Source: Centropus unirufus (taxonomy: Eukaryota; Chordata; Aves; Cuculiformes; Centropidae). Taken from it: 64,000 bases of DNA. The translations under genes were made by a program, and so were the position numbers. The DNA lies in the NCBI GenBank assembly GCA_013397695.1, contig VYZI01000021.1, forward strand, positions 4,820,125 to 4,884,124. The letters run 5' to 3'. Each line of letters opens with the position of its first letter. Within the stretch, counting starts at the first letter, position 1. Below the pieces are notes generated by a model that worked only from the letters and a program-made list of their open reading frames with translations, was not told where the DNA came from and made no database searches. Shown here in pieces: positions 38,267 to 51,700 of the stretch.

Positions 38267-39975
38267 AATGATGTTTAGTTTTGCTTTTAAGCCAAAGATT
38301 TTTTGCAGCTTGTTGAATCCTAACAGGTTAGGAAGGCCAGGAACCCTTTACCCACCCAACCTTACACTGAGAACATGTCTCCCATTGCCCATAGCAAGAG
38401 TGGGAAAGCATCCACCACAGGCACTTGTGGGAGGGACTAATAAACAGGTAAAAGGGTTTCAGCTCTCCCTTCTGCCTCCCAAGGGCTATGAACAAGGATG
38501 GTGAAACAGAAGGGCATTTCCTCATATAGTTCCCCAAATCTGGGTGGGAAACGGAGGAACCGGTTCCTTACCACTGGGGTGAGTGGAGTGTGCTTTGTCA
38601 CAGGGGCGTTTTATGCTGCTGAGAAATTTTGGCTTCTGAGAAGTGCTATGACTGCCATCCTTGGGAGCTGGGTTTCCCTAGGACACAGATGTAAAACTAG
38701 AGGACACTTACTCTTGTCACTGTTTGCTACCACACAAAGGCATGTGGGACCTAACCGCAAGCAGAGAAAATCAGTTCCAGTGCTGGGATCAGGCGGTAGA
38801 CACTGGATTTCAAAGATCCTTTTGGTTTGCATAAACTGTCACAAGTTGTTCCCGTCCCCTCACACACACAGCTTCCAAAGAACAGGCAGCGGATGCCAAG
38901 GCCCTGCTTGTCCTGATCTGGGACCAGTTCTAACAAGAGACTGGAAAGCCTACCCAGCCTGAATTTCCTATCACTAAGAGTGCTGAGCTCAGAACTTCTT
39001 TCCCTTCCAGCTTCTAAGAGCACCAAGCAAGCAGGTGGGAGAAATGAGTGACCCATATTCTGCCCAAACAAGGTTAAAAAAAACCCTGCTTCTTCCCAGA
39101 TTCCTATCCACACACCAGCATCGCCAGCATTAATCTCCTAGTCAAAACTGGAATCACTGCCATTCCTCGAGCAGGGCCTAAAAATCTGTCTAACAATAAA
39201 ATAAAGATCTATTAGAAAACTGGAAAGTCCCGCATGCACCTTGGAAGTTAAATACTCCAAGTAAAGAAATCTATTCACCTCCTTGCTAAGGAAGGATCTC
39301 CTCCGTAGCCTAACCCAAGTGCTAAATGGGCTAGAGCAAAACAGGAAAATCAGGAATGATGACTTCAGGAACCGCATCCTTTCTAATTAAAAGAAAGCCT
39401 ACACAGTGGGGAAACACCAATGTGAAGTTTCTTTCAAAGCTCTGTTCCTTGGATTCCCAAATTATTAATTTAAGATTTTTTTTTAAATCATATTTTTAAT
39501 GCTGTTAAGCCAAAAAACCAACCCAATTTTTGTTTGACAAAAGCTACGTGGCTACATCTTGAAAAATGAATTCAGCTGCTGCTTTGAAGTGGAATTTCTG
39601 GCTGCTGCCGTCCAGGGAGTGAATGAAAAGGAACAGAGCCAAAGCTTTGATTGCGTTCCCCGTGCAAAAGCCCTTGCTTGCAAAAACTGAATTTCCAAAA
39701 CCAGAATGAAAAGAAGGAGTTTTCCATGTTTGAAGGACGTGTTAGGAGGATTTCTTATCCTTATTTACTGAATACATTAGAAAACCTAATGGATCACAAA
39801 CACAAACATGCCAGTGAGAGAAGCCTCAACTTCTCTAAGCATCTTATTTGACTGTACTCAGTGTGATTCAAGAGGTGTAACAAGGAAAGAATGAAGGTGG
39901 CAAAAGCAAGGATAACATAATTCTATTTCTCTCATAACTCGGTAGAACTGGTAAAGCTAGTGCAGTGACTGCTGG

Positions 39976-39992
39976 AAAAAAAAAAAAAAAAA
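39976..39992. repeat. A17 mononucleotide run
   Basis: Seventeen consecutive A on the plus strand. No retroposed element with target-site duplication is recognisable in front of it. Confidence 0.85.
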
Positions 39993-42928
39993 TCAAGCCT
40001 CCCAGATATTAAAAGAGATAGCAAAGCTCTTCCAGAATATTAATGATCAACATGAAAGCAAAGTGGTTTAAAAGAGTAAATAAAGATCAGATCCATCAGA
40101 GGACAGGTTTTGGTTTGCTTACAACTAGGCAATACGTATAATACTTGAAGTTTCAGCAGCAGATTAGTGCTCTAAAAACAGTCAGCACCTTGTTAATGAA
40201 TGCCAAGTGTGATCATCAAAATGAAACAGGTGAAAAAATATGGGACCTACACTTTATTGCTAATAGTTATGCATCACTACCTATGAGATACCCTCTAAAT
40301 AAAAACCCCAATAGCACAGAAAAGTGACTTTTAATAAAATCCACCCCCCTCCATCTACAAGCCCTAAGTTGTTAATGGTTTAGTATTTGTGCAAGTGTTG
40401 ACAGTTGATACTGTGCCATGCAGCCTTTCAAATGTACAACAGATGTTTTATACATCTTCTGGACACACTTGCCAGTTTGAGAAATCACAGGATGTGACAC
40501 TGGATTAGCTTCTTTGCTGATAATTTTTATGCTAAAAAATCACAAGTCCCTAAGGCAGAAAGGGCAGCCCTGACCTCCACTGTTCCCTGCCACACAAACT
40601 CATCCATTCGGGCACCCGTTGTCAGTTGGAGGTATCTGCCAGCTGCAGACGTTGCTTGTTCTTACTTCTTGGCACCGCTTTTTGCATTTGATCGAGCAGC
40701 GTTTAGCATTTAATTGGCATGAAGGCTTTGGACTATGGCTTGTGGAGCAGAGAACTTAATGAAAGACACTGGAATGGTGCTGCATCTTGTTTTTCCTCAT
40801 CTTGTCTGTCCAAATATGAAAACATTATTCCAGTTCAATTCTGCACGGCGTGAATGGAACCTCACCAAGCCTACACATACAACCAGTGGCAGCACAGAGT
40901 AAAAGAGTAGCTGGACTTACAGGTTGTTATGATGAAACATTGAAATACTCCATACAAATAAAACAGCTGAATTAAGATTGCACTGAGACCTTTAACTTCA
41001 AATTTACTCCCTAGCTCGTACAAATCTCAACTGTAAACAGTTTTAAGTGCCCAGTTATAGGGCAATTAGAGTATTTTACCTTTTTTACTATTCTATCACT
41101 TTACCTTGTAACTCAGTTACTGTACTGCAGCAGGCTAAAATAACACTTTGAATAAATCTCAATTAAGGTGGCAAGTGAGTTTTATATTTTCCCCTATTCT
41201 CTAGGGAAAAGAAAAGAGAACCAGACTTGTTTGAAGTATTGTTTTTTCTGGGTGAAAGTTACCATGCTCTCTCTACTTAAACTTAAATCATTTCTGAGCA
41301 GTCAACATGGTTTTAGCTGATCGCAGGCAGCTGAGGAAAGTCAAATATAGTCCTCTTGCTGTACAGTTACAGGGCAAACATCTGCTTTTAAGCTTTAAAT
41401 ATCCACAACATTGATAGGGCTTGATAAAGAGCTATGAACTAAGTCCCATACCTGCAATAATTGAGGTAAAAAGATAGGCGACAACACCAGCTCCTTCAAG
41501 AACTTGTTAGCATCACTTGTCAGAACATAAGGAAAACACTTTAAGTATGACACCTTTCTTCAAAATATTATTCCGAGGGAGAGATGCAAAAATGATTATT
41601 TTTTGTAGCTTATCAAAATTTTATTTTAAACAAGACCCTGAAGTCTAACTTAAAATGTTAAGTTATACAATGGGGATTTTACCAGAGTTGTGAGCCTTCT
41701 TGGCCATTTAAGGTAGGGGTGGAGGGCAGAGAAGAGAGCAGCGTACAGGTACACAGAGATCAGGAAAAGCAAATTATCAGAAGTACAAGAGCACCACAAA
41801 ACAACTGAAGACAGAAGAACAGAATGGAACTGCAGAGAGGACCTGAGGCTGCAGGGGCAGAGGTGGTTGGCTTCTCCACCTGCACAGTGGATGACTCAAG
41901 ACTTCAAATTAGCCCTTGGGAGGCTGGAAAAGGAACAGGGCTGACGCATTTGCACTCTGGAAAACTGTCCTGTAGCACTGGGTCTTCAGCCATCATGTGG
42001 CTCAAGCTTGTGCAATGACTTTAACCATCTCTACACCACCCTGAACTAGCATTTAACTCAAGTCTTGTGCTCCACTATTCTCAGTTCTCCTCCTGCTGGT
42101 TATTCCCTCCTTTGCAGCTTAACCTGCCCAGACATTCTCCACCCACAACAAGTAGAGGAGGAGCGAGACCATAACCAGTATTGTTTTATTCCAACCACTG
42201 CTTGGCAGCTTTTTCATGTCCTAACACATGCAAGAGAGAGATCGTCAGCTAAGCGTGTACCAGCACAGCCTCTTCATCAAAACTGGCACCCCAGCTAGGA
42301 AGCTAATTAAAAAAAAAGCAGGTAAACATTATAAAAAGTAAGAGGAAAAATGAGCAAGGTTCCTCTATCTGAGTGCCATAGTATTACTGTGAAAGAACCT
42401 TTGCCGGCAGCTTGCTTAAATGTGCTGTTTATAACACTGGCTTCTCCCAGCCGTGGACGGGTAAGTCATAAAAACCTCTGTTAAACCCAACAGGTTTTTT
42501 TCTCAGTATTTTGGACTACCAAACTAGAACTAGCTTTTCCAAGCAACTTAAATTCAACGTTTTTTAATACAATCACTTTGCTAGCTAACATTATTCTCCC
42601 TGTAAATAAATTTTCCTCCCTCCCATTCAGTAAGAAGCACTCTTATAAACAGTAGTACAATGATACAAGTAGAAAAGCGAAACTATGACTGTAACCTCTA
42701 CTACTTTTCTCTAAAATCTAATGCAGTTCTCAGATGCTGGAATACTTAGTGGCAACATAAAATCTCATTAACACCCATTCCAGAAGACCATCTTGAGTCT
42801 AATTTTCCCCTATGAAAGTGTTAGACACCAGCACACAGTAATTATTCAGACCATAAACTGAAGTAGGGAAGGGGGTAAAAAGAAACCAAACCAGACAGAT
42901 GGAAAGGGAAGAAAAAAAAAATTCTTAC

Positions 42929-43010
42929 CTTGATGATGTTGCAGTCAAACAGAATAAAAGCACATGAGCAGGGAAGAGGTGCCGTGCTCACTATTTTGAC
43001 AAAGGTAAAC
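42929..43010 (-). other. Possible non-coding first exon of CERS3
   Basis: On the minus strand the sequence ends in CATCATCAAG|GTAAGAAT, a near-perfect donor in the interval where the CERS3 5' UTR must begin. I saw no clear acceptor just upstream, so it would be a first exon with an undefined start. The placement rests only on this donor and is weak. Confidence 0.2.
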
Positions 43011-44308
43011 ACGCCCTATCTGCAGAACTCTTTCAAATTCTTCCGAGACCCACCCAGCAAAGCTGCACTTCAAGATTTCTGACTGAAGGCAGTCCTGATG
43101 TTATGTGTATCTACCTGGTGAAACTCGGGAGCAGCAACGCCGAGCGCCTTCCCTTCTGCTTGTTTCAACATCGCAGGTGAAGAAATATTGGAAGTCACGT
43201 GGTGCTTTGATGCCCGATGAGAATTCACCTGAGCTCCTGTCGCTCTAACCACATGCAGGAGGATGCTGTGCCTGATGATGGGGCAAGGAAAGGGAACCCC
43301 AAATGCATCGCTTCACGCTGGCTTTTTTAGATGCATTATTGCATGAAAAATGGGTTTTCAAATAATGTTAGACAAAGGTTTCTGCCCCTATTGATGAGCC
43401 TCAATCGACTGACTGCTTTACAGAAAGAGTTCCAGCTCCTCAGAAGATAACAAGTGGAATTTTTTTAATCCCTAAAGCAAAGGGAAACCTACAGTTAGTG
43501 TATGTTTGGCTGGAGATAACATACAAACATCTACATTTTACTTAATCCTATGTGATTTTTGAATTGTTTTTTCAAGCCCGTGACTAAGGAAAAAGGCTGA
43601 AAGTCCCTCCACACCAGTTTCAAGCAGTAACAGCATTCAGAAGTGCTGGCATTACTTGGCATTCTGGTAGCCAGGACACCTCAATGCTGCTCAAAAGGAA
43701 GAGGAGAAGCTCACTGACTGGCAAGAAGCAGAGAACCTCTCATTAGCCCTTTCTTGCAAACAGCAATCCATGAAATAGGAACAGACACGTCAAAGTTGAA
43801 CGAACCTTTCACCTTGCCCAGTGTGGTCTCTGAAAGAAGCTAAAAGCACGTGGCTACGGAAGAGTAAAAGAACAGAATAAACACAAAATAATAAGAAATG
43901 ACGCCCCCAGCCTTCCGCAGTTTGGGGCTCACAGGCTTCCCAAACCCCAGATGGTGTCTATGTAAATAACACTGGAGAGGTTTCCCCCTCGTCAGCCTTC
44001 ATTTTCACAACTCCTTTTAAGTGAATTAAAACTTCCATTATAATCCATAAGACTGCAATAAAAGACGTGACCCAGGCAATACCTGGATCCCGCTCATTTA
44101 TTTCCCTCCAGAGAAAGCTTGGGTTTTGTTCACTCAGCTTGCTTTTTTTCCTCCTTTTTGGAGCATTGTATTTTGCAGCTATTGCAGGTCTTCCTTCCAT
44201 AAAACTGGGAGCTGTATTCAAAAAAACTGATGTATTGGGGAATATTAAACAAGGAGGATTATTTTGGAAAGGTACCATCACAACTTTGCTCTTATTCTAA
44301 ATTATACA

Positions 44309-44560
44309 ATCATGAAACCCTAGAATGGTTTGGGTTGGAAGGAACCATAAACCCCATTCAGTTGCAAATCCCTGCCATGGGCAGGGACACCTCCCACTGG
44401 ATCAGGCTGCTCCAAGCCCCATCCAGCCTGGCCTTGAACACCTCCAGGGATGGGGCAGCCACAGCTTCCCTGGGCAAACTAGGTCGGTGCCTAACTGCCC
44501 TCCCAGGAAAACATATCTTCCCAAGATCAAATCTCCATACTTTCCCATATCTGAACCACT
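44309..44560 (-). repeat. CR1 LINE fragment, reverse orientation
   Basis: The plus strand reads TAGAATGGTTTGGGTTGGAA, then GGGCAGGGACACCTCCCACT and CCTTGAACACCTCCAGGGAT, the reverse complement of the CR1 3' region. About 250 bp survive. The overlapping plus-strand open frames come from antisense reading of the repeat. Confidence 0.93.
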
Positions 44561-46325
44561 AGTATGAACCAAGCAGCATATTTAGGAACACTCTGCCAAT
44601 TAGGAAAGCCTAAAGCAAACTGATTCATATATTACTTGGCTAATACTGTGTAGTAATGTAATAGGGAATTGGCAGAAACACCTCTTTCTTATGCCTTAAT
44701 CTATGATTTCTTCACTTTTACAGCTACTTGCAAAAAACCATACTTGTTCGACTGAAGCAGATAGGGGGCTGATCCAAATATTAAGACGGGAAAAAATGTT
44801 TTCACCTACTTTTTCAGGAGCATTTGTTAGGGAGCACTCATCACCTACGCAGACTATTACGAAGTTACTGATGTTGTGCGGTAAGCAATATGATAACCAT
44901 ACCTTCTTGATTAAAGCTGCCCACTGACCTTTCAATTATCGCTGCACTTTCATAGTACTTCTCCTTCAGGTATCTTAAATTTCAATGCTGCAAAAAGGAA
45001 AACCAAATAAAACCCCCACCTTAGTCTGTACTTCCCACTGAGACAAAAAAAAACAAACAGTTTTACTACTCCTTACTTGTAGCTAACCCCTACTCAACCA
45101 TATAACTATTAAATCTAGGTGGATAATGGAAGCATATATCTGCCCCAAATATTATTTCACAAATCACTGCAAATTATGTATAAGTTTTCAGAAAAAAAAT
45201 AAATAGAAAAAAACCAAGAAAAATTAACAAAATTCACTTTTTTCCATTTTCCAGCCAGTCATAAAAGCATATAATAAATTACAGTGAACCTACACATTGG
45301 ATGTGAGCTTTCACCCAAGCTTTTCAGCAGTCACGCACTGAAGATTTTAGTCTTAGTTGACTTTCTCAGCAGGGAAAACCCTCTTGGCAAATTTTTGAGA
45401 CTGTATTAGATCTTAAACTTCTAAAATCTGAGCTGCTGTGTATGATGGGACCTGAAAGGGAATAAGAAACAAAAAAACCCCAACGAACCAAGAAACAAAA
45501 CCCAAGTCTTTTTTTCTTTTTTTTTGCCTTAATACAAAAGGATTAAAACTCATCTGGGGTGTCCACAGATAAATGTTGTAAACACGCTGCCTGTTAATAC
45601 CCAGCCACTTTTGCTCACTATTTCAATGACAGTTAATCAAATTTCAGCCATATGTACACACATAAGAGGAATCAATTTGATTTAATGCTAATAATTTGGA
45701 CCCTGAATTCTCTTTTCACCACCAGTGAAACTGGTGGTCTGCTTCCCATCTGGTGTTCCTTCAAGATTAAGGTAAAAAACCTTGACATTCCTATACTTTC
45801 TGCTCCTCAAGAATCAACAAATACGCGAAAAAGAATCATTCCAAGTCACGTGTTCGAGAACATCAATACCATAACTCCTTGTAATTCATAAGCCAAGTTC
45901 CTCTTCACATGAATTCATATCTTCTCCTAATAAACCAACTTCTCCCCACATGAAAGGAATGAAGGAGTCCATTCAGAATCTCTTGAAAAGCTTGCTCCTC
46001 CAGACCTCTTTTACTAGGGATTATGACCTGATTCATAATCCATATAGGGTTTTAAGGGTTTTAAGTAAAGGGAGGTTAATTACCAATTAATTAATAATGC
46101 CGTCTGTCATAATTGAAGACTAGGTATCTGATTTGGACAGAGCAAGCATTAAGGTAATAAATAGTTACTGTGCACTAATGCCACGGCAAGACTAAATTAG
46201 GAAATACACCCAACTTGAACTCACAGGCTGAAATTTTCAAAGCACTCAAATCTTTTTAAATGATTGTTGTAGAACAGTAATTCCCAGTTCCTGTGAATTT
46301 TAAAAAGAATCTGAAAGTTCAATAC

Positions 46326-46476
46326 CTTGAGAATCTGGGTCATAATCACAAGAAGGAAAATGACAATTGGATAAAAAGGGGTTGTCAGTAGTAATAATGG
46401 AAGGATAAAGACAGAGGAGAGAAGGGAAGGAACACTCAGCACACTCTTACTGCTGTCCCAAAGCACCATCACTGCT
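46326..46476 (-). other. Weak candidate exon for a hydrophobic peptide
   Basis: A 151-bp segment lies between an acceptor-like GCATTTTAG and a donor-like CTCAAG|GTATTG and stays open in one frame. Its translation is strongly hydrophobic (SVFILPLLLLTTPFYPIVIF in the middle). I recognise no family, find no partner exon, and AT-rich DNA often gives such frames by chance. Recorded as a candidate only. Confidence 0.12.
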
Positions 46477-46905
46477 CTAAAATGCAGACAATAGGATTAT
46501 TAATAGGCTACAAATATCCTTAGGAATAAGTCTCCACTGGTTTAACCTAGGGACTGCTTTCTAACCAATCTCTTAACAAGCGAAGGTACAAACATCCCAA
46601 TTACGCTATCTCTTTCAAGTTCTCACAAACTCCTGGCTGTATTTAATTTAAATACTGAATACACAGTGTATCAATAAGCCTCCAGGACAGCAATTAAGAA
46701 CGCTCCCATATCCAGAGGCACAGAGATGCACGTGTCACTTGGTGAAGGATTTATCTGGTTACAGTTTGCTCAGCATTCTTTATGCAAAATACCAGTCTTT
46801 TGTGCTTAAATTATCCTTGGTGAGAATTTTTTTTCTTTCCCCCCGATTTAGCATCACCTTGTCCATACTTGACAAATCCACCCTTCTAACAACCAGAAAC
46901 ACTGG

Positions 46906-47006
46906 ATTAATTCATAATAATTAATGAATAATAAATGCTATTATAATAATAAAGTATAATATAATAGTTATACTATAACATTTAATTATATTTATTATAA
47001 TTATAA
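46906..47006. repeat. AT-rich low-complexity tract beside the gap
   Basis: About 100 bp made almost only of A and T in irregular ATAAT/TTATA units, running directly into the N run. It probably belongs to a longer AT-rich repeat that broke the assembly. Confidence 0.85.
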
Positions 47007-47112
47007 NNNNNNNNNNNNNNNNNNNNNNNNNNNNNNNNNNNNNNNNNNNNNNNNNNNNNNNNNNNNNNNNNNNNNNNNNNNNNNNNNNNNNNNNNNNNNN
47101 NNNNNNNNNNNN
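47007..47112. other. Assembly gap (N)
   Basis: 106 consecutive N. The open frame reported across it is an artefact of translating unknown bases. Confidence 0.99.
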
Positions 47113-48607
47113 AAACTGCCTATCTATGTAAGGTACATTGACCAAGTATCTTCTAGTCCATTTGGAAAGGTACAGGTAGCAAGAAGAGTAACTTCAGTTG
47201 CTCACATTGATGGTAAAGAGTATATAAAAATGCACACATGCAAAATCTTACCAAGAACAACTGATATAACTTCTATAGTTCACCCTTTCCACTCCAAATA
47301 CAGCCCTGCCAATTCACTCAAATTATACTCCCATGGGCTATTAATATCTTAAGATGCAGGAGACTAATACATAAAATCCTCTGGCTGCAGATTCAACCAT
47401 TAGCCCAACCAATTCAGAGTTTTTAAAATTAATTTCCAACAGTCCAAATAATATAGGATCAAATAAAGATGCTTGGAGCTGGAAGCACTGGTTCAACAAC
47501 CGTGTGAAAATAAACCTCAACAATTTGTAACTCTTGTACATAAGAGAAGGCTGCAAATGTTGTTTGATTGCATTGCTTGAAGCTCTTAGAGCATCAGTTT
47601 TTATCCATCCACAGAGAACACAAGTGCAAAAGATGAACATTTGCTTGGTGAAAATGAAAGGCAATCCCTTTGATGCTTCACAGCCAGCAACCCCTGCCCC
47701 CACCAGTTTGTAACTGAAAATCACAGGAAACACTGGCATCATACTGATCAATATTTTTAGGTGAAGCGGGCTCCTTTAGAGGGACCAATGCTCTGTTGAA
47801 GACAACATAAGGAGATAAATAATTCACATAAAAACATTGGTTGAGTTTCAATTCCTCTGCATGATGGCTCTTTGCCCAATTCTCACCGCAGCTGTAGTGG
47901 TGTCAGGAGACAGAGGACACCACTTCAGACAGGATTTTTTTGGAGAAGGTACACACTATCAAGGAAACCAAACGCTAGAGGTAATTTTCCAGAAAGCATT
48001 AATTTCCGTTTCAGTTAAATCCCTGTAAGAAAAGCTATAAATGGGCTGCAGTAACAAAGTTAGTCAGGGACCTGACCAACTCTAAAAGATTATGTTTGAA
48101 GATAAAAGCTCACAAGCAAAGGATGGACATTCTCAATGAACACACAGGATTTTGTCCTTTGACAGCAAATCCTCTTTACTTAATCAGTACCTGCTGTTTT
48201 GCAAAATAGACTTCATAAGCTTATCAGTTGTTTCTATGTAGCTATTAGTTCCTTCAAAGTAGCTATGAACACTTGGAAGCTCTTTAAAGCTCCACATAAA
48301 ACCTTTCAGGTTTCAAGTCTGGCAACAGGATGAGATGGGGAGGATTCTTGGACAACTACAACTAGCAGCTGGAAGTCCAGAGTTTCAAGATATGGACATA
48401 CAACCCTTCCCTATAACCTTTGAAGGAAGCCAACGTTCAGCATTGCCATTACTTTAGAGGTTGGGTGTGCTACTTTTTTGAACATTTTGCCATCGTTTTT
48501 CAGATCTTCTCCCAAAAGGACACTGCTGGAAGCACTGAAAAACCCACCTGGAGGGGTGCAGCCAGGTCTAGGTGAACCAGCTTTAACAGCGGGGGTTCAA
48601 CGCGGTG

Positions 48608-48703
48608 ATCATAGAATGGTTTGGGTTGGAAGGAACCTTAAAGGTCATCCAGTTCCATCCCCTTGCCATGGACAGGGACACCTCCCACCAGCCCAGGCTG
48701 CTC
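48608..48703 (-). repeat. CR1 LINE fragment, reverse orientation (left half of a composite)
   Basis: Plus strand ATAGAATGGTTTGGGTTGGA followed by GGTCATCCAGTTCCATCC and ATGGACAGGGACACCTCCCA: a reverse CR1 3' end whose outer terminus is at the left. It stops after CCCAGGCTGCTCA, where a second CR1 end in the opposite direction begins. Confidence 0.92.
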
Positions 48704-48748
48704 AATGATCTCCAGAGAGCCCTTCCAAGCCCAGCCATTCTGTGACTG
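48704..48748 (+). repeat. CR1 LINE 3' terminus, forward orientation (right half of a composite)
   Basis: ATGATCTCCAGAGAGCCCTT and CCAAGCCCAGCCATTCTGTG match the terminal part of CR1 in forward orientation. With the reverse copy directly to its left, the two CR1 3' ends point outwards. Confidence 0.78.
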
Positions 48749-51700
48749 TCAAGAATAATTTTGCAGCACAAGCAGGAACCAGAAATAACTGAGGATATTT
48801 TAATTCTTCACGCAAGCTTTTTAACACTAAACATATTGTTGTATTCCTTCCTTGCTGCATGTAAACCAGCAGCAAATCAGCCTGCCTATTAAAGGGTGTC
48901 TCTGACAGTTATCAGCAATAAATTCATTTGCACAACACTTAAAGAGACAATGACTTCAAAAAGCTTAAGTCCCCAAGATGTTTCTCAACCAAATCCAGGT
49001 TTGTGCCTGCTGTTGGGCTAGTGATAGTAAAAGACTGCTTATCACCCATCCTGATGCATACAATTGGCTTCTAACAAAATTTTGGAGTGAACCAGGTAGA
49101 CTAAGAGAATTGTACAAAATAAAGCAAGAATTTACAAATTAATTTCGAGAATTTTTCAAGGGAAAATACACAGCAGTAGAATTGTAATGACAATATTTTC
49201 ACTCCTCCTTTCTATCACAGAAAGGCTGTGATAAATAACCCGATACTGACTTCAGACAGCATCCCAGATTGACTTTGGAAGAACAAACCACACATATCCC
49301 CTGCAGTGATAAACCAGGGAACAACCAGGCTCCTTATTCCCAGCATTACAAGAGCATTAAGAGCAGAAATTGTCAATGTCAGTTTTTATTCATGTATTAT
49401 AGGATTAAAACTCGTATTACAAGTCTTAAAACTAGAATGGAAAGCAGTCATAAAAATATTGGAGGAAATCCAGTGTGAAGAACCGCAAGTATGGAACCAC
49501 CTGGATTCAGCTGTAATTGCAATCAAGCCCCACAGATATTCAAGTTCAAATATATTCTTTTTAAAAAGCAAATCCTGTAAGCATCTTGTAATGCTAACTG
49601 CTTACCTCATTAAGTATAATTCATTCTACTGATGTTGAAGGTAAACTCCTCAAAACAACTGCAGAGACATAAATGGAGACTGTGGACATTTCAGGTAGAA
49701 AACTGGTCTCCAAGCAGGTCGCCTGATTTGTTTGGTGTCTTGCTTTGAAATAATACAAGAAAAGGTGTAAGATATCACTATCAGCCTCCTAGCAGCAACT
49801 GATCTACTCCCCAAGTCCTAATTTAATACTGGTTACAGGCCCTGCAGCTGAGTTAACCTGCTTTAGCACATTGAAAACAGTTCTGCCTAAACATTTTAAA
49901 TAGTAAAAACTCAAGACCGAAAAAAATACCCCAAAACCCAAATCCCAACCAACCCACCAATGGATTAAAATACAAATTCTTTGGCAAGGCACTTCCTTTG
50001 TGCTAGACTTCTTGAATCTAGCCACAGAACTACTCCCTACCTTCACTGCTCACACTCATTTTGTGTGCCTTAAAAAAAAAAAAAGATGACTCGCATCACT
50101 TTTACTCCATCTGAGGTCCTACAGTTCATAAATGGTAAAACACCAACCCATTAAGGTATCTAGTTGCCAGCTGCAAACCACATTTACCCATTTTTACCAC
50201 TAAAACATTCTGAGAATTAAAACAATGGCTTTCTGAGAAGTGAAACATGTGGGAACGATCACTACTAATAACCAGGCTGGGCATACGATCAACTTCATGC
50301 TTGTAAGAATTAAATACAGTTGGATTGCAATTGGATTTTCTGTAGTCAAAAATGAAAAGTTATGGCTCCTACACTTCTTCCTGAATTCTACAAGCTGTTC
50401 TGACATGCCCAAACTTTTACTTCAGAAGGTTTTATGGTTGTAGTAATCACTGTCAAACACCACTAGCACTTAAGAAAACCAAAATTACCTTCCCGTTCTA
50501 CTTCTCCCACCCTGCTTATCTTATCTGTGTCTGAGAAATACTGCTGTAATTTAGAGACTTCTTTACTGACAAGTACAGACCAAGAAATGCTGAACAAAAC
50601 CAAGTTCAGTGAAAACAATGAAGTTACTCAATAAAAATAAACTAGTCAGCAAAGGCTAGATTAGAACAGAAGCGTGGAGAGGATTTCACCAAAATTTAAG
50701 AACCTACCTACGTTTATAATTGTGACCATGAAAAATTCTTACTCAACTGCCTTGCCAAAGGCACTTCCTCTGTTTGCACTGAAAAATTCCCAGGTTGTTT
50801 ATGGTTGAATGTGCCCAGAGGCATTTTAGTCCTGACAGAAAAGAGCAACTGGCATCTAGAGCACAACCAAGTTCAAACACCAAAGTGGAACAAGGCCACC
50901 TTCTGGCCTGGACCACTCAGAGGTCAGATTTTAACTAAAGGAACTATAAGAGTGAATGGAAAAGCTTCCATTCACTGACATTCTCAGCCACTACCATCTA
51001 CTAAAGTTAGAGCAGGAAGAAACCAAAGCACAATGAACACAGAGTATTCAGATCTCCTACGTGCCAAAGAAAGGGATGACTCCTCCCTGTGTAACTGCCA
51101 AGTGATTACAGATGCCATCCGACGAGACTGAGGTTCACACCTTCCTGCCCAAGAATTCATATCACTCAAGTGTCTCTGGAGAGCACTGTAATTTCCAGTT
51201 AAATTATCCCATTAGTTTCACCTAGGTGTTTTCCCCTCCCAGTGATGTTGATTCACCAGTTCAGAGCTCAAGGATGGCCCCAGAGATGTGGGGGTCAAAG
51301 CCACCTGCTTCAGAGTCTGCTTGTCTTTACTCAATACTTGATTCAATTTAACATTAAGTAGCTAAACTGAATCGATCACTTGGTTCTCAATCACAACAGA
51401 CTGCTTACCTTCAAGAGATGATCCTAAAAGGAAAACTGCTTCTTATACCATTCTGATAAGGTCCAAGACTTTTACAGTAGTCCTTGCTGTCAGTACTTCC
51501 CCTTGCAAGATCATTACAAGCTGCACGTTAAGTGAACCAACTTTACGTGGCTTCCTGCTGCGTGTGCACACTGGTTTGGATCCTGTTCCAAACTAACGCT
51601 CCCCAGGCAGTCTTAGATGCTTGCTTTTTCAGGTTATTCAAATTAGATCTAACAGAATATGCAAGTACAAGAACTTAAACCCAATATCCATCTCACTGCA

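Noticed and set aside
38498..38962. Open frame of 154 codons on the plus strand, the longest outside the two genes except LINS1 exons
   Set aside because: Minus-strand frames of 73 and 120 codons cover the same bases, pointing to a GC-richer patch low in stop codons. No motif, signal or exon borders.
47341..47751. Open frame of 136 codons on the minus strand near the gap
   Set aside because: Composition is hydrophobic and cysteine-rich but resembles nothing known to me; no partner exon and no strong donor or acceptor in phase.
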